DNA of 64,000 nt from Nymphaea colorata (Eukaryota > Streptophyta > Magnoliopsida > Nymphaeales > Nymphaeaceae), in the NCBI RefSeq assembly GCF_008831285.2, contig NC_045141.1, forward strand, positions 18,658,848-18,722,847. The letters are read 5' to 3'. Shown here one piece after another: positions 13,797 to 26,284 of this stretch. Every line of letters begins with the position of its first letter. The first letter of the stretch is position 1. The position numbers were made by a program, and so were the translations under genes. The notes below the pieces were generated by a model, which worked only from the letters and a program-made list of their open reading frames with translations, had not been told where the DNA came from and made no database searches.

Positions 13797-14035
13797 TCAG
13801 TGTTGTAAACATCGGTTTGCAAACCAGAAAATCGGTCTTAATCGGCTGTCAATCGTTAAAAATATTAAAATATTATTTCTCATGAAAATTACGTAAACAA
13901 CGAAAAATAAAACTTTCAAAGCGAACTAAACTACTTAGAAGTTTGACATGTGACGCTCTTAAATCGGCCATGAAATTGGATGGGTTTGCTACCGATTTGG
14001 ATAGGCCAATTCTGATGATACTGGTAAGAAAGAAC
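13797..14035. repeat. ATCGG-rich repeat-like segment
   Basis: The segment carries many copies of ATCGGT/ATCGGC in both orientations (AACATCGG, AAATCGGTC, TTAATCGGC, AATCGGCC), unlike its surroundings. Similar sequence recurs near 7570-7790 and 61045-61430. This suggests a dispersed non-coding repeat of unknown class; no clean ends or target duplications were found. Confidence 0.35.
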
Positions 14036-14813
14036 TTTAAGATGCAGGCATCCATTACCAAACTTTGAATGGCGGTGATATGCGTAGCGTGAGATAAGTT
14101 TTCCATGGTCTGTGAAATGAAAAATTAAACAATGGCAGCACGGACATTCTTTTGAATTGTTTATGCATGGCATTTGTTTCTACCGTCGACTTGAGATTGG
14201 TGGTCATATGAGATCACCAGGACTTTAGATCCATGAATTTAAGGTCTGACACTTCTCTTTCATTTCATCTTACGTCTATGGTTTTTTTTTTTTTACATAT
14301 AGAATGGATTTAAGATCAAGATCCTACAATACACCTTTTAATGCAGCCCCAGATGTCTACCTAAATATGATTCTGTGTTTCAAAATGTAGGAAATAAACC
14401 ACACGCTTTCACATTTTGCCATGCACAAATTACATTTCGTGACAATTTTAAAATCCAGTGTGAATCTCTTCGACTCTTAAAATCTTATCTTCTAACTTTT
14501 CAAATATGGAAATCGCATCCACGGTAAGTTCAGAAGACAGAAATATGTAATTCACATCGTTACAGTAGTATTACAAAGGCATAGTCTGGCACACAGACAC
14601 GTGCTACTTGAGAAGATATCCAGCAGCCTCTCTCACTCCTTTGGAGGGGGAGGTCTCCTCTTGGACCCAAGCAGCAATTATTCACCACATTCACAAAGGT
14701 AGAGAGAGAGAGGGCACGTGGATACCAACGGCTATAACTCTCCCAACGGTCAAATTGACCGTCGGCAGCCGCCAGGCCCCCCACCGACAGCCCCAACATG
14801 GCATGCTGCTGCA

Positions 14814-14865
14814 CGCCATTACTAAAAACACAGACGCCATTACTAAAAACACAGACGCCATTACT
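14814..14865. repeat. 21-bp tandem repeat, about 2.5 copies
   Basis: The unit CGCCATTACTAAAAACACAG(A) occurs at 14814-14834 and 14835-14855, and its first ten bases recur at 14856-14865. The copies are identical, implying a recent duplication. It lies downstream of the expansin stop codon. Confidence 0.9.
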
Positions 14866-15080
14866 GGTACACCTCCTTCCTCGATGACGGCAATGGCATT
14901 CCCGTCCGGAAATAAATAAATTACTTCAGATCCCTCGGTGGTGGGACCGTCGCCGTAGCTCGGTAATCGGCGACTGTCTAGTGTCTACTACAAAACGAAC
15001 TACTAGAGCCGCCGCCGCTGCGGCTGCCACTATTGAGGTGGACAAAAGCGAACTGTGGCGACGGCTGCTTCCTTCCGCTG

Positions 15081-18000
15081 TCAGTGGAAATTGAGACGAG
15101 AGGTGTAGGTGGCCTTGGGCGACCAGTTCCTCGGGATGACGTCCCTCGCCGACAGCGTCCGGTTGGCGGTCAGAGTCGTGAGCTTGACGGAAAACGGCCC
15201 CTGCAGCGGACCTCCGATGATGCACCAGTTTGCTCCCCACAGGTGATTCATCGGCAGCCACACCGTCGATCCCTCCTGCAATTAGAAGAAAAAGAACCGA
15301 ATAAATTGAGAGAACAGAAACCGTTCGATCTCTTAGATCATTCTGTTCTTTTTCTCTTTCTTACAAGAGATACCCACTTCCCCCACAACTGAACAGTAAT
15401 TAATTCAGTCGGCTTTTTACTGTTGCTTCCCATTTTTCCTCTGGTTACTTTGTTCATCTCACGGATTAGTTCATAGAACAGTGGTGCAGAGACAGAAAAG
15501 AACAACAGAAAGAAGGGAAGAAATTGTACCGGTCGGATGTGCATGGAGCCAACATCTCCATCTCCATCTTCGTACTCGACGAGAAGAGAGAGCCAGTAAT
15601 CGGTGGAACCTTCATTCACATGGAACGCAATGTTCTTGCCTCGGTACTTGCAGGCAGTCCTGTTCACACACATGGATGCACAAAACAAACGTGAACATTT
15701 TATATTATCAATAGAAAATCTAACAAGTACTCCCCTTTAACATATGTTCTCTCTCTCTCTCTCTCTCATAATCAAACACCCATTCATTTGCAAGAGGCTG
15801 GGCTGACCATGGTGTTCGGGTCGCTGGGTCAAATTGATTTGGGACAAACCAGCAGACAGTGGACCCGTGTAGAACCAAACTTTTTCACTTGAATGGCAAT
15901 TAAAAAGAAGGTTTGCCCACGCCGCACTCTTTAACATTTTCTGCTTTTCCACCGGCGATCCCGGCAACGCCAATTAAAAGTAGGAAGAAGCCAAAGAAAT
16001 TCCCATCTGAGTGAAATATTTATTAATTCTAAGGTGATATCCCAATAGTCTCTCTGTCAATCAAGCGTGTGCAAGCTTCATGCCACATATCTAGTCCAAA
16101 AGATACTCCAGATCCACTAGATAAAGTTTGGGCTTCTTTTCTTTTTCTTTTTGTCTTGGGATTTTTCTTTTTCTTTCTGTTTTTCTCACACTTAATTCCT
16201 TGACAAAGGTTCACATAAAAGGGGTCAGTATTTTGAATCTCATGGAAGCTAACATTCTGCAACAGTACTGAAATGCAATACCAAATTGATGTTAATTTGT
16301 ATTAGATGAAGCAAGCCAAAACTTTAGAAATATAAAGAACATGGCCTTGGGAGTTTGTCTTAAGGTAGTTTCTCCTCAATAAAGATGAATTCTTCGACAA
16401 AATGGATGAGACACAACTTAACATGCTGCAACAGTATTGAAATACAATACCAAATTGATGTTACTTTCAAGCCAAAACCTTAGAAATATAAAAAATAAGT
16501 TCAAGTTTTGTGGGCACTATGCTTCTGCATCAATTAAATAATAACGTGATGCATATAGATTGAACTTTGGCTCAATGAAATGAATTACTCTTTTCACTCA
16601 CTCGAATAAACCTAAACTCAAGGTTAAACAGGCAGTCCCGTACAACCTCCTCCCGAAAAAACTACATACACATATGTGGCCTGTATTATTTTTATGACAA
16701 GCATGTGGAGGACTATGTAAATAATGAAATAAAAGAATATGAAGATATGGTTGCTTGTTGGTTGTTTTCTCTCTGGTCCCAAATTCCAAGGAAATCTCAT
16801 TCACTCATACCGGCCATGGTGTGAAAGCCGCTTGTCAACCGAAGACTTTCTACAAGCTACAGAGACGCTAGGTTTGTCCTTGGGTTTCCGAGGACGAAGA
16901 GCCTGAACGCCGTCGTCGGAAGTTGGCCATTTTGAGTCACAATGAAGAAGACAGTTAAGAGGCCACGAAAATCGCGAAGAAGAAAGTTGAGAGCTCCCAT
17001 GAGAAAGGAAGTCCTTCCCCATCGGCCGAGGAGGTAGACCCGCCATTTCCGCCATGGCCCCTGGATACAGGGGAAGAGAGAGAGAGAGAGTTGCATGAGT
17101 TGGCGCGGGCGACTAATGTACTTTTCCAGGCACCATGTTAAGGCCACCGAAGCACGTCCCCATGCTCGCCAGGAGGCAGGCAGGCAGCACCACCACTGCC
17201 ACTGCCAGAATACCGGCGCTCTTGGCGGATGGTGCCGGAGACAAAACCCACAGAGTAACGTCAAAAAAGTAAAAGAAAACGACTTTTCTTCCCGTCGGCA
17301 ACGTAGAAAAGCCAACCATCCTTTTCGTAGTTTAGTTACTCGGCCACATGAAAAATATAAACAAATGGCTCGCTTCCATGGGTGGCTGGAAAGCGGCATC
17401 CGCCACATGCCACCAGGCCAGGTCGAGTCAGGTCCCCGCCGGAGACTGGCGCGACGCTCGGAGATGGAAAGCCAAGAGTAAAAAAGCGGCGGCAGAGGAA
17501 AGCGGACTCGCGGAGCGAGGAGAGCAAGAAAGAAAGCGGAGGGCAGGGTTGAGTTGCCGTACCGTCGGTATTGGACCTGGATCTCGCCGCGGTCGCGGAG
17601 GCGAGACCCCAGGCCGGCGACGGCCATGCGGCTGAAGGCGGCGCCGCTGAGGTCGAAGTGGGTGCGGCCGTTGGCGCAGTAGCCGCCAGGGCACTCGTCC
17701 GTCACGATGATCGTCACTGGCCGCCGGGAGCAGATCCCACCGTCCGCGCACTTCACCTTGTAGCACGCCCCGCACCCTTCCCCGGCCTTGAACAGCACCG
17801 GGCTCACCGCGCCAACTCGGGCCTTCAGCGGCCTCACGTCCACCAGTGACCCGTACCCACACGCCCCACCTGCATTCCACGAGCGTGCACACACACACAC
17901 ACACTTTTTCAGTAACTCATCCTCAGCATGGAACATCCGCATCCATGAGCACATAATGCTTCCTCACAAAGTAAATTTCGAGCAGACTACACTCTACAGT

Positions 18001-18510
18001 AGTGAAAATCAAGAAACAAAGTGTCGATACAGTGACTGAGAAGGGCCACAGAAGTGCCACATTAGCACAGACGATGAATTCGGGAAGGTGTAGTAGTAAA
18101 ACCAAAACAGAGGAGCAAAATTTGGAGAAGAAAAGAACTAAGTTTCTTGGTAGCTCGCTACTAAGAGAAATCTACCATCTGGATCGCTCTCCCGCTATGA
18201 GATGAGAGAGAGAAGGAAGAAAAAAAAAGAAGAAGAAGAAGAAACACCCATCACCATCATTACTGAGAAGAGGAGAGAGCCCCTTCCCTCCACATTGGCG
18301 TCGAGTGTGAAATGGGAGTGCGGAGTCACGTCACTGGAAAAAGGAGACAGAAGGGTGCGTACCGTCACTGCCGTCGCCGTCGGGGCTGCCGTACCAGGTG
18401 GCGGTGGCAGGATGCCATCGGTAGTCTTCGTATCTGGGAACGAGCGAGTCGGCGGAGACGAACGAGAAGAGGAGCAGCAGGAAGGAGAAGTACCAGCCGG
18501 AGATCGGCAT
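15081..18510 (-). CDS. EXPB: Beta-expansin
   Basis: Minus-strand exons 18510-18363, 17869-17563, 15659-15530 and 15275-15081 (TGA at 15083-15081) give 259 residues, normal for beta-expansins; all junctions are GT-AG and in phase. Residues 1-20 form a signal peptide (WYFSFLLLLFSFVSA), so the protein is secreted to the wall, where expansins loosen cellulose-hemicellulose contacts without hydrolysis. Domain 1 (double-psi barrel, GH45-like) shows ATWYG (37-41), GGACGYGSL (50-58), the cysteine set CGACYKVKC (82-90), TDECPGGYC (106-114) and the diagnostic HFD (120-122). Domain 2 (CBM63-like) spans about 165-259 with WLSLLVEYEDG, the VWLPMNHLWGANW stretch and GPFSVKLTT; NRT near residue 232 is a possible glycosylation site. 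A weak TATA-like GGAATAAATTGG lies about 90 bases upstream. Intron 2 (1.9 kb) contains an internal duplication. The exact EXPB number is not assignable by eye. Confidence 0.93.
16251..16497. repeat. Direct duplication inside expansin intron 2
   Basis: A block beginning AACATTCTGCAACAGTACTG (16251-16340) recurs as AACATGCTGCAACAGTATTG (16420-16497). Both share ATACCAAATTGATGTTA and AGCCAAAAC-TTAGAAATATA, with point differences and an internal deletion in the second copy. The repeat period is about 170 bp. Confidence 0.8.
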
Positions 18511-19698
18511 TTTGGAGAGACAGAGTCCTGCCGACTCCCGACGAGAGAATGGAGGAAGAAGAAGGAGGAGTGGGGAGGAATGAAGAGGCATTCCTTGCCA
18601 ATTTATTCCCTCGTCCCCCGCCCCTTCTGTAAATGTCGACACAAAGTAAATGAAACACAGAGAGGGAGAGAGACGGCCGTTACTTTTAGGTTACAGGTTA
18701 TAGCGATGTACCGTAAACGCCCGCGGCTTGGTTGGAATCTTGCGGGCGCGCCACTGATTGAGCTGCTTGACCGTTGGTCTCCTTGTCCTTACCGATAACG
18801 TCCATCGGCCCCTCTCTCTCAATTTTCCGGTCGGTGGAAATCGGCGGTCACATTTATCCATTCCGTTGAATCGGTAAAATAGTAAAAAAAAAAAAATAAA
18901 GAAAAAAATTGTAAATAAATAAAAATATATAACTTTTAAAATATTTAAATACAGAAAGAACACATAACACTCATACTGCCGGCCTCAATCATATAAATCA
19001 TATTTGTACAATCAAATTTCACTAGAACAAGTAAGATTCTTTGGATAAACAATGTGCCCGATCCCAATTTTTATATATATATATAGATTTTTTTTCTACC
19101 GTATAATTAGTCATTGACCTTAATGATTGAGCTTCTCGATTTTCCAATAATTTTCGAAAGTTTTTTTTTTTTTTCAAGGGGGCATGTCAAAGATTGGTAC
19201 TACTATCACGTGATCTACGCCATGTGAGATGAATGTTTGGAAGAATATATCTTCAGCCTTTAAAGCCATGTGAAAAGAAGTTATAAAAGAAAAGAAAGCC
19301 TTTATACTAAGTGTCGGTAATCAACAGTGAAAACGTTACTAATATGATCTCAAGCTGGATGGTCTCGAAAATGTTAGCAGTTTCATAAAATTTAAAATTA
19401 TTAGATAATTGAGCTATTTTAAACCATCAAATTTATATGTAGATCTTATTGTATTCGCAAGTTGATCTCCAAAATAAAACTAAGTTTGTATATTTAATGC
19501 ATGCTGAAGTTGGTCATAGTTTTTATTTTCTCATAATGTGCTCCAATATTTCCCTTTAGAATGAAAATTAAATGTTTTTTTATATCATGTTTGAGCATGA
19601 TAAAATTCCATCCGACCATCATTTCTCATAACATGCTCCAATATTGCCCTTCATTTCATTTTCTTATAGCAACAGGTATGCTTTCGGTGCCTTAAGGT

Positions 19699-20088
19699 TA
19701 GGACTGCACAAACTCGAACTTGAGTTGGGCCAGATTGAGCTCGAACTCGAATCTAGCTCAACGGAACAAGTTCAAGCTCGAACTTGACTTGTTTATGTTA
19801 AGAATGTCTCATTTTTTTATAACTTATTTAACTCAATTAACTCGTTTAACTCATTTGGTTGCGGCTTGTTTAATTATTTTTTCGTTTAATTCAACATTCG
19901 TTGTACACCCGAGTCGAGTCAAGTTGAAACAAGTTGAGACCGTACAACTCGAATTCAACTCGTTTAACTTTTCGAGCATACATTTGAACTCGAGCCCGAC
20001 TCATTTATAAATGAGACGAGTTCAAGCTGAGTTTTAATGAGCAATTTCGAATCAAGCTCGAGCTGACTCGACTCATTGTACAGCCCTG
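19699..20088. mobile_element. hAT-type MITE (copy 2) with GAGCTCGA-rich interior
   Basis: The left end TAGGACTGCACA (19699-19710) pairs with the right end, which reads CAGGGCTGTACA when reverse-complemented. The flanks are CTTAAGGT (19691-19698) and CTTGAGGT (20089-20096), an 8-bp target duplication with one mismatch. The interior has the same degenerate CTCGAACTTGAGTTG/GAGCTCGA pattern as the copy at 2519-2979. No coding capacity. Confidence 0.65.
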
Positions 20089-22685
20089 CTTGAGGTATAA
20101 CTAACTATTTTTCAACTTAATATTGGTGTCCTCCTTGTGCAGCACATGGAACTGATGCCATATGAGCTCCAAACAAAACCTAACCACCTATGAGCCCCCA
20201 CATCGTCTGTTGCACCAACCTTCCTGAGAAAAATTATACATGCCTAAAGGGAAAGATAGATAGAGTAAAAAGAAAAACACCCATGAGATGGAGCTTCTTT
20301 GTCGGTTGCAACGCGTCTGATTTGTCCTATCTTTGGTTGCCACCTGATTCTCTTGTGTAGGTCTCAATTGCATGTATTTCATATTGGTGTAAACAGTAAG
20401 CAGAGGCGAAGGGAAGGGGGCGCTGGCAGGGGTCTTGGCTCCCCCTCAGATTTTAAAAACTTTAAATATGTAAATTTAAAAAAAATTAGTTTAATATATA
20501 TAAAAAATTAAAAATTTTTATTTTCGGCTCCTGTTAAAATTTTGAAACTATAATTCAGCCCTTCTTCGAAAACTTCCTGGCTCTGCTCTTAGTGTAAGCT
20601 TCTTTCATTTCTTTACCATGAATAGGTGTTCAGTTTTTTTTTTTCTAAAAACCTAACTTGTTAATTACTTTTAAATCAGCTCTTCCATTTCTGGATTTTT
20701 CAAAGTCACTGGACATTTTTCTTTCCTTTTCTCATTTTACATACATAAACCAACTCAACTTTGTTCCAGAAATATGCAAGGCATCCGAGCTAACACTGAA
20801 GTGAATGTTTGTATGCTCGAATGACTAAAATGCCCTTACTAGGAGGATTACATGTTCATAGTAAAAAGCTTAAAACATCCTGAAAATTGAAAAGATAAAA
20901 AGGCACCTCTCAAATAAAAGACGAAAACACCCCTCACATGCCTTGTTCTTATGCCAACCTAGGCAATAAAGCTGATGTTAAGTCACCATTTAAATTTAAT
21001 GTTTTAATATTTTCAAATGTGAGTAAGGATGCCAATGGATCATATTCGAATAGGATGCACACCAACTATATATGCTTTTCAAATGTTCACATATTTGAAT
21101 TTGAATTCTAATGTGAATGAGAATGAAAAAACAGTCATATCTAAATCCGAAATCTGATATCCTAACTTCAATCAAATCCCAAGGAGATTCTCGAATTCAT
21201 ATCTGAATCTAAATCCGAATTTCAAATCAAAACTGACTGGCTTCCAAAATCTAAGGATGTGGAATATGTGATACTTATTCAAAATTGAATCCAACCTAAG
21301 CCTAAAGCTGATCAGATATTCAAGTGCACCTGAATCTAGATCCAATCGGATATCATTTTTTAAATTCAAATCCCATATAATTTCTTAATCATACATTAAA
21401 CTTCGGATCAAACATCCGATATAAATTAGATATGGCTGCCATTAAAACACGACTGTGGTTGGTGAGCTCTGGTTCGCATTATTTAATGAGATGCACATGC
21501 ATGTTACTATACTTCTATTGGTAAAACGAAGGTACTCGGTGCAATTACTGCAGAAGGGCATTAAGTCGTTTATGCTTATGCTTGGGGTCAGGTCGTTATA
21601 GTTTCGTACTAAAAGCTACGTTTCAATGCACGCTACTGTACTACTATTGACTCTATTCATACATACTGGACGTAAGTCCTTTTTCCGAAAAGATAGGGGC
21701 AGTTTTGTCTTTCTGTGGAAAAACAAAGATCCTGATTTTGTCTTTATAAAACTGTTAGTTTTTGTTATTGAGGGCATCTTTGTCATTTCACTAAGGACAA
21801 TTACAGTCGAATGCAAGCATTTAATCTCCTTTAGCTTCAATGGTGAGGGACACCCTGTGTCATTTTTCTTTTTTCTTCAAAAGTAATTTTAAGGTTATTA
21901 TTATTTACTTGCCTTTATATAGTTTTTCATTTATTTTTTCAAAAAACGGGAATATTATTTTGACAAAATCTGAGTTTTATAACTCAAGATTTTCTATTGT
22001 TGGTAGGAAAAAAAAAATGAATATGAACTAATTAAGGTGTTGCTAGATGATTAAAAATAAAAAACTTTTCACTAATAAATATTTGTTGTAGGAGTATAGC
22101 GACTGTTCTGTGATACTTTTAACAAGGAATTAATGTCAATCAACTTTTAGCCATTCATTAATATTTGCATATAACTGTCAACAAAGTAGGACTAATGTTG
22201 CTAATAAATATCAGTCACATGAAAATAGCGATGGTTTATGATGCAACAATGGTTTATAGTACTTTTAGTAACGTTCATAATAATTTTTAGTGAGAGATTT
22301 GTATGATAGAATTATCTTTTCTATGTATATTGATATATATTCATTATATAAATTAAAATATGAAAAAAAGAGCAGAAGAAAAAGAAGAAAGCTGTTGCTC
22401 TAGTGCTACTGCTTTGCACCGACCAACCTTTTCATCACTTTTGTGGCGCACGAAGAAAAAGTTTGTCTAGAGCTTTTCATTTCCAGCAAAAATTTTTCTT
22501 AAACAAATCCTTCTTCCCTTTAGAATGCGCCTTAAATGCACTGCTGCCCAACTCTCAGTCCCCACACTCGCCCTCTCGTTTGGGGCGCCTTTGACCACGC
22601 CCTCTGTTATGGTAAAAAGAGAAAGAACACGGAAAAAGACTAATACCCATGAAATTGTATTATGTTTTGCAAGGTCTGTGTTGGG

Positions 22686-23201
22686 TAGGGGTGAACAACC
22701 TCGGCTCCTTAAAGCTCGGATCGTGAATGAGTCAAGTTGAGTAATTTGTTTAACGAGTCGAGCTCGAGTTCACGAGTTGACCCGAGTCGAGCTCAACATG
22801 TAACTACCGAGTTGAGCTCGAACCTTAATCGAGTTTATCGAGCCTTAATCGAGTCGAGCTCGAGCTCTGCATGTAAGGATGAATACCAATTGTATGCAAA
22901 CGAGTTTGTCGAGTCTTAATCGAGTCGAACTTGAGCTCAACATGTAACGATGAATATGAATTGTATTCAAAAGAGTTTGTAGAGCTTTAATCGAGCTGAG
23001 CTCAAGTTCGACATGTAATAATGAATATCAATTCTATTCATACGAGATTATCGACTTCAACACATAACTGCCGAGTCAAGGTCAAGTTGCTTCCGTCGAG
23101 CTATTCTCGAGTTACAGCTAAGTCGAGTTCAAAATTTTATTAGTCAAAGCCGAATTTGAGCTGATTGAACTCAGGCTCGACTCAGTTTGTGTTCACCCTT
23201 A
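22686..23201. mobile_element. hAT-type MITE (copy 3) with GAGCTCGA-rich interior
   Basis: Termini are TAGGGGTGAACA (22686-22697) and, reverse-complemented, TAAGGGTGAACA (23190-23201), 11 of 12 matching. The interior contains repeated ATCGAGTCGAGCTCGAGCTC-like blocks with CATGTAA(C/T) spacers recurring about every 70-110 bp. The flanks (GTGTTGGG and AATGGCAG) do not form a target duplication, so either the site has decayed or one end is misplaced by a few bases. Confidence 0.55.
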
Positions 23202-24216
23202 AATGGCAGTGAATGCGATAGGTTTTATCTGACCGAAGTGAAGAAAGTCTCCCTCATCCGACGTATGCATGTTTGATTATGATTATGATGAGAGACGGGA
23301 ACATGCCGATAAGAAACATACCAAGGATAAAAAGTAGCTTAAAAGGGAATAGATGCTACTTTTTCTCTAGTCTTTTTTTTTTTTTTTAACTCCAAGAATG
23401 GGGTGAAATTTGCCCCATTCAATTAATGTCCTCGACTAGTAATTAACCTTTCCAACGAAACAAACACGCCCATTCTACTGGGTTGTCAATTTTCTTTTGT
23501 CATATTCAACCGTTCGAATTGGGATTTCAATTTCATGTCAAATTATACCGTAATCATTGGTTTTGGTCAGAAAATTGACAAGTTTGTCAGGGACGGATGG
23601 GCGGTCTATTTTCATGAGCTGAACTCAATTATACATGTTTGAGTGTGACAATATTTGACAGCTCCCCTAAAATCCTCTTAGAGAAAAAGAAAATAAAAGA
23701 AAAAGACAGTTAGGTGCGGGGCCTCTTGCCATCGTTGTGTCAACACAGAGGAGAGGAAGGCAGAACAAGATAGATGGGCCCTTCAAAAAGAAAAGGAAAA
23801 GGGAGAAAAAGTCTCTGAACAATCAAGCACGGGGAACGCCCACCGACACACATGGGAAGAGGGGAAGGGCGCGAAAGTTTGACTGCGCTCCTTTGCCGGG
23901 AAGCAGAAAAAGGGGCGGGAAAAACCCGAGACGGCAGTCACGTGTTTGACTGAGTGGGAAGGGTGGGGTTTGCGTAAATGACCAAATCGCCCCTAACTCC
24001 CAACCGTTAGCTCCCGCATACAGATCAGAAAGTGTCGGTGGGCGAATCACATCTCAAAATGGGATAATCATTTTTTATTTCTTGTTTGCATGTCGAGTTC
24101 CAACTCGGTAGGTTTTTTTCGACTTTTCACATCATATTTTCCCTCCTCCTTTTCATCGGCTTTGCCTTTTTATAATATCTGTTTTCACTTCATAATTTGA
24201 AGAAAAGGATAAAATT

Positions 24217-24222
<6 letters not shown>

Positions 24223-24280
<58 letters not shown>
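24223..24280. repeat. (TA)n(GA)n compound microsatellite
   Basis: TA dinucleotides run 24223-24256 and GA dinucleotides 24257-24280. This forms the left border of a short repeated segment at 24281-24452. Confidence 0.95.
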
Positions 24281-24452
24281 TTACTCTTTCTATCCAACAT
24301 TACCCAATTCACTGGTAAAGAGATCACTTTGCAAAAAATAAAAAAAAACAATGTGTGAATTAATATTAGATAAAGAAAATACCAATAACAATGAATCAAA
24401 TGCCTTTCAAGAGTGAGCTGTGTGATTCTAAATATCCAAGTTAATATTCAAC
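24281..24452. mobile_element. Short (TA)n-bounded repeat family B, copy 1
   Basis: This 170-bp segment lies between (TA)n(GA)n on the left and (CT)n(AT)n on the right, so its outer context is itself an inverted repeat. It shares the block AATGTGTGAATTAATATTAG (here about 24349-24368) and the following AAAGAAAATACC-like sequence with the segment at 26765-26955, plus the earlier CCAATTC-CTGG. Both copies are delimited by TA tracts, which suggests insertion into a TA microsatellite or expansion from element ends. Confidence 0.5.

Positions 24453-24494
<42 letters not shown>
24453..24494. repeat. (CT)n(AT)n compound microsatellite
   Basis: CT dinucleotides occupy 24453-24470 and AT dinucleotides 24472-24494. 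It is the mirror image of the (TA)n(GA)n tract at 24223-24280. Confidence 0.95.
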
Positions 24495-24772
24495 CACCAA
24501 CTGAAAGGAGTAGTGGCATAAGCAATAGCAATGGCAACAGCACCATGAAGATCCTGACAAGATTTAGCTTCTTTTGTCATCCTCCACTCAATCTTGGCTT
24601 GCACTTAAACAACCAAAAAGCAGTTATCATACAAAAAGAAGAGTAATAATGTCCATCTCCCAACTGCTTTCACTGTTTCTACTCTTCTTTTATATAAAAG
24701 GCACTAATGGGATAGATAAATGTTGTTATCTCTCTCTCTCTCCCCCCTCTTTCTCTCTCCACATACACACAC

Positions 24773-24807
<35 letters not shown>
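24773..24807. repeat. (AT)n(GA)n compound microsatellite
   Basis: AT dinucleotides span 24773-24793 and GA dinucleotides 24794-24807. This is the left border of an inverted copy of the Micron-like element at 24806-25137. A CT-rich stretch (24729-24759) lies just before it. Confidence 0.95.
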
Positions 24808-25134
24808 TTGGTTAAAAAGAGAACACTTTTACTTTTTTGCTAAAAATTTATTTCATAAAATATAAGTTTCCTAATATATTTATAAAAACTATGTTTATAA
24901 AAAAGCTTTGAATCAAGTTGTTTCTATGGAAAATGTTGATTTTTTTAGTATCAAAATATTGATGTTATGGGAGTCATTCATTTTTGCTTGTCATTAATAC
25001 ACAATTACAAACCAAAAAATAATCAACTTAATATAAATTTTGCATCAATCCTTAAGATAAGGTTATATTAAAAAAACACTTTAAATATCATATTTAAAGA
25101 GTTAGCTTTTGTTCTGGCCTATTGGTCTTGTTTA

Positions 25135-25137
<3 letters not shown>
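24806..25137 (-). mobile_element. Micron-like (TA)n-embedded element, family A copy 1 (inverted)
   Basis: This is a non-coding segment of about 330 bp bounded by (AT)n(GA)n on the left and (TA)n (25138-25181) on the right. Its reverse complement matches the interior of the element at 26363-26747: CTTTGAATCAAGTTGTTT here corresponds to AAACAACTTGATTCAAAG there. GATTGATGCAAAA followed by TTAAGTTGAT also recurs in both. The terminal inverted repeats are more decayed than in the other two copies. Confidence 0.6.

Positions 25138-25181
<44 letters not shown>
25138..25181. repeat. (TA)n microsatellite
   Basis: About 22 uninterrupted TA dinucleotides form the right border of the inverted Micron-like element. 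Confidence 0.95.
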
Positions 25182-25182
<1 letters not shown>

Positions 25183-26284
25183 CACTTCATTCTACCTGAA
25201 CCTGAAACTCATTACTTGTCAGTAACTTTTTTTGCCAAATTAACTGCTCATAAGTGATGTCGATGTACAAAAAGCATAGTTTTTCTTAACATTTAATAAC
25301 CCTTTCTAGATGATTGAATATTTAATAGACATTACTTTTACATCGATGACAAAGCGTTTGAGCACGACCGCAGATGCCAGTAGTTAATTTCATAATAAAA
25401 CAATTATAGAAAGTACGTGCATAAAGTTTCAATGTTTTTACAAGCCAAAAAGTTTCTGGCGATTAATTTTTTAACTTGTTAATAAACATTGTGCGGTTGC
25501 TCTAGTAAATATAAATTATATAATTGATATCATTCCTATCGTATAATAACGACATTAATTTACTATTGCATTTTTTTTTCTAGCAAGGTCAAAAAATGAG
25601 ACTTAAGCAAAAGAAGAAGCATGGACCACATTGCATGTGCATAAAGCATCCAGACCATACATTTCATATCCACATTATCCATGTATAAAATTCTCTGACA
25701 TAAATTTATAACCCTAAAAGTTGATAAATTTTTATATTATATTGAAGCCTTTGGATGTCATTGTATTCATCCAGCCAAATTATATTGAAGATTATCTTAA
25801 ATAAATTTCCAATTTCTAAATTAGAAAAAAAACCGATACGCCGCCGACTCCGGTTTTTTGCGATTCTTTTTGTCGCACCCCCTCGATTTTTATAGGTGTA
25901 TACATTCTCTTCCTGCTGTCAAACGCGCCCTAAGATTTCTTCGGCATCTGCCTCCACGGAGGAGTCGATCGACGCGATTAGACTCAATAACAATAAGCAA
26001 ATCTTATTCTAATTAGGCGCGGGAATAATAAATCAAGCAATTAAACAGGTGTGATGGAGAGACACAAGGGAAGAGCATGTGCTTGTGGCCATGCTTAGAC
26101 ATGCCCTACGTATTCAATTTCCGCTTTTTTAGGAGCACCCACCATACTCTACAAGCTGTAAATTGGGCCTCTCCACGCTTGGGCATGTGGGCAGTCACTC
26201 CTCCACATGATCATATTCCACCATTCATTATAAAATATGGGTCACTTTTCAAGGTTATTCCATGCCAAATTAATAAAGACTTTG

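Larger units (their letters stand above)
12441..15080. other. Convergent intergenic region between tetraspanin and expansin genes
   Basis: This presumably includes both 3' UTRs. It contains an AT tract framed by an inverted repeat (13662-13729), an ATCGG-rich repeat-like segment (about 13797-14035) and a 21-bp tandem repeat (14814-14865). The short open frames at 14560-15261 on both strands show no family features and I regard them as chance. Confidence 0.5.
18511..24222. other. Gene-poor region upstream of the expansin gene
   Basis: The first few hundred bases should include the expansin promoter. The rest is AT-rich, with two hAT-type MITEs (19699-20088 and 22686-23201) and no open frame that resembles a known protein or can be spliced into one. 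The GA-rich open frames at 18202-18798 are low complexity or opposite the expansin exon. Confidence 0.5.

Noticed and set aside
14560-14919. Open frames on both strands downstream of the expansin gene
   Set aside because: They overlap each other, include a 21-bp tandem repeat and show no conserved motif.
16801-17055. 84-codon minus-strand open frame inside expansin intron 2
   Set aside because: No recognisable family, and it lies wholly between two well-supported expansin exons on the same strand. It would need to be a nested gene without further support.
17095-17849. GC-rich open frames on the plus strand and in a second minus-strand frame
   Set aside because: They are shadows of expansin exon 2 and its GC-rich flank; the expansin frame explains the sequence fully.
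18202-18798. 198-codon plus-strand open frame rich in Lys, Glu and Arg
   Set aside because: It runs antisense through expansin exon 1 and GA-rich leader DNA; composition explains its openness.
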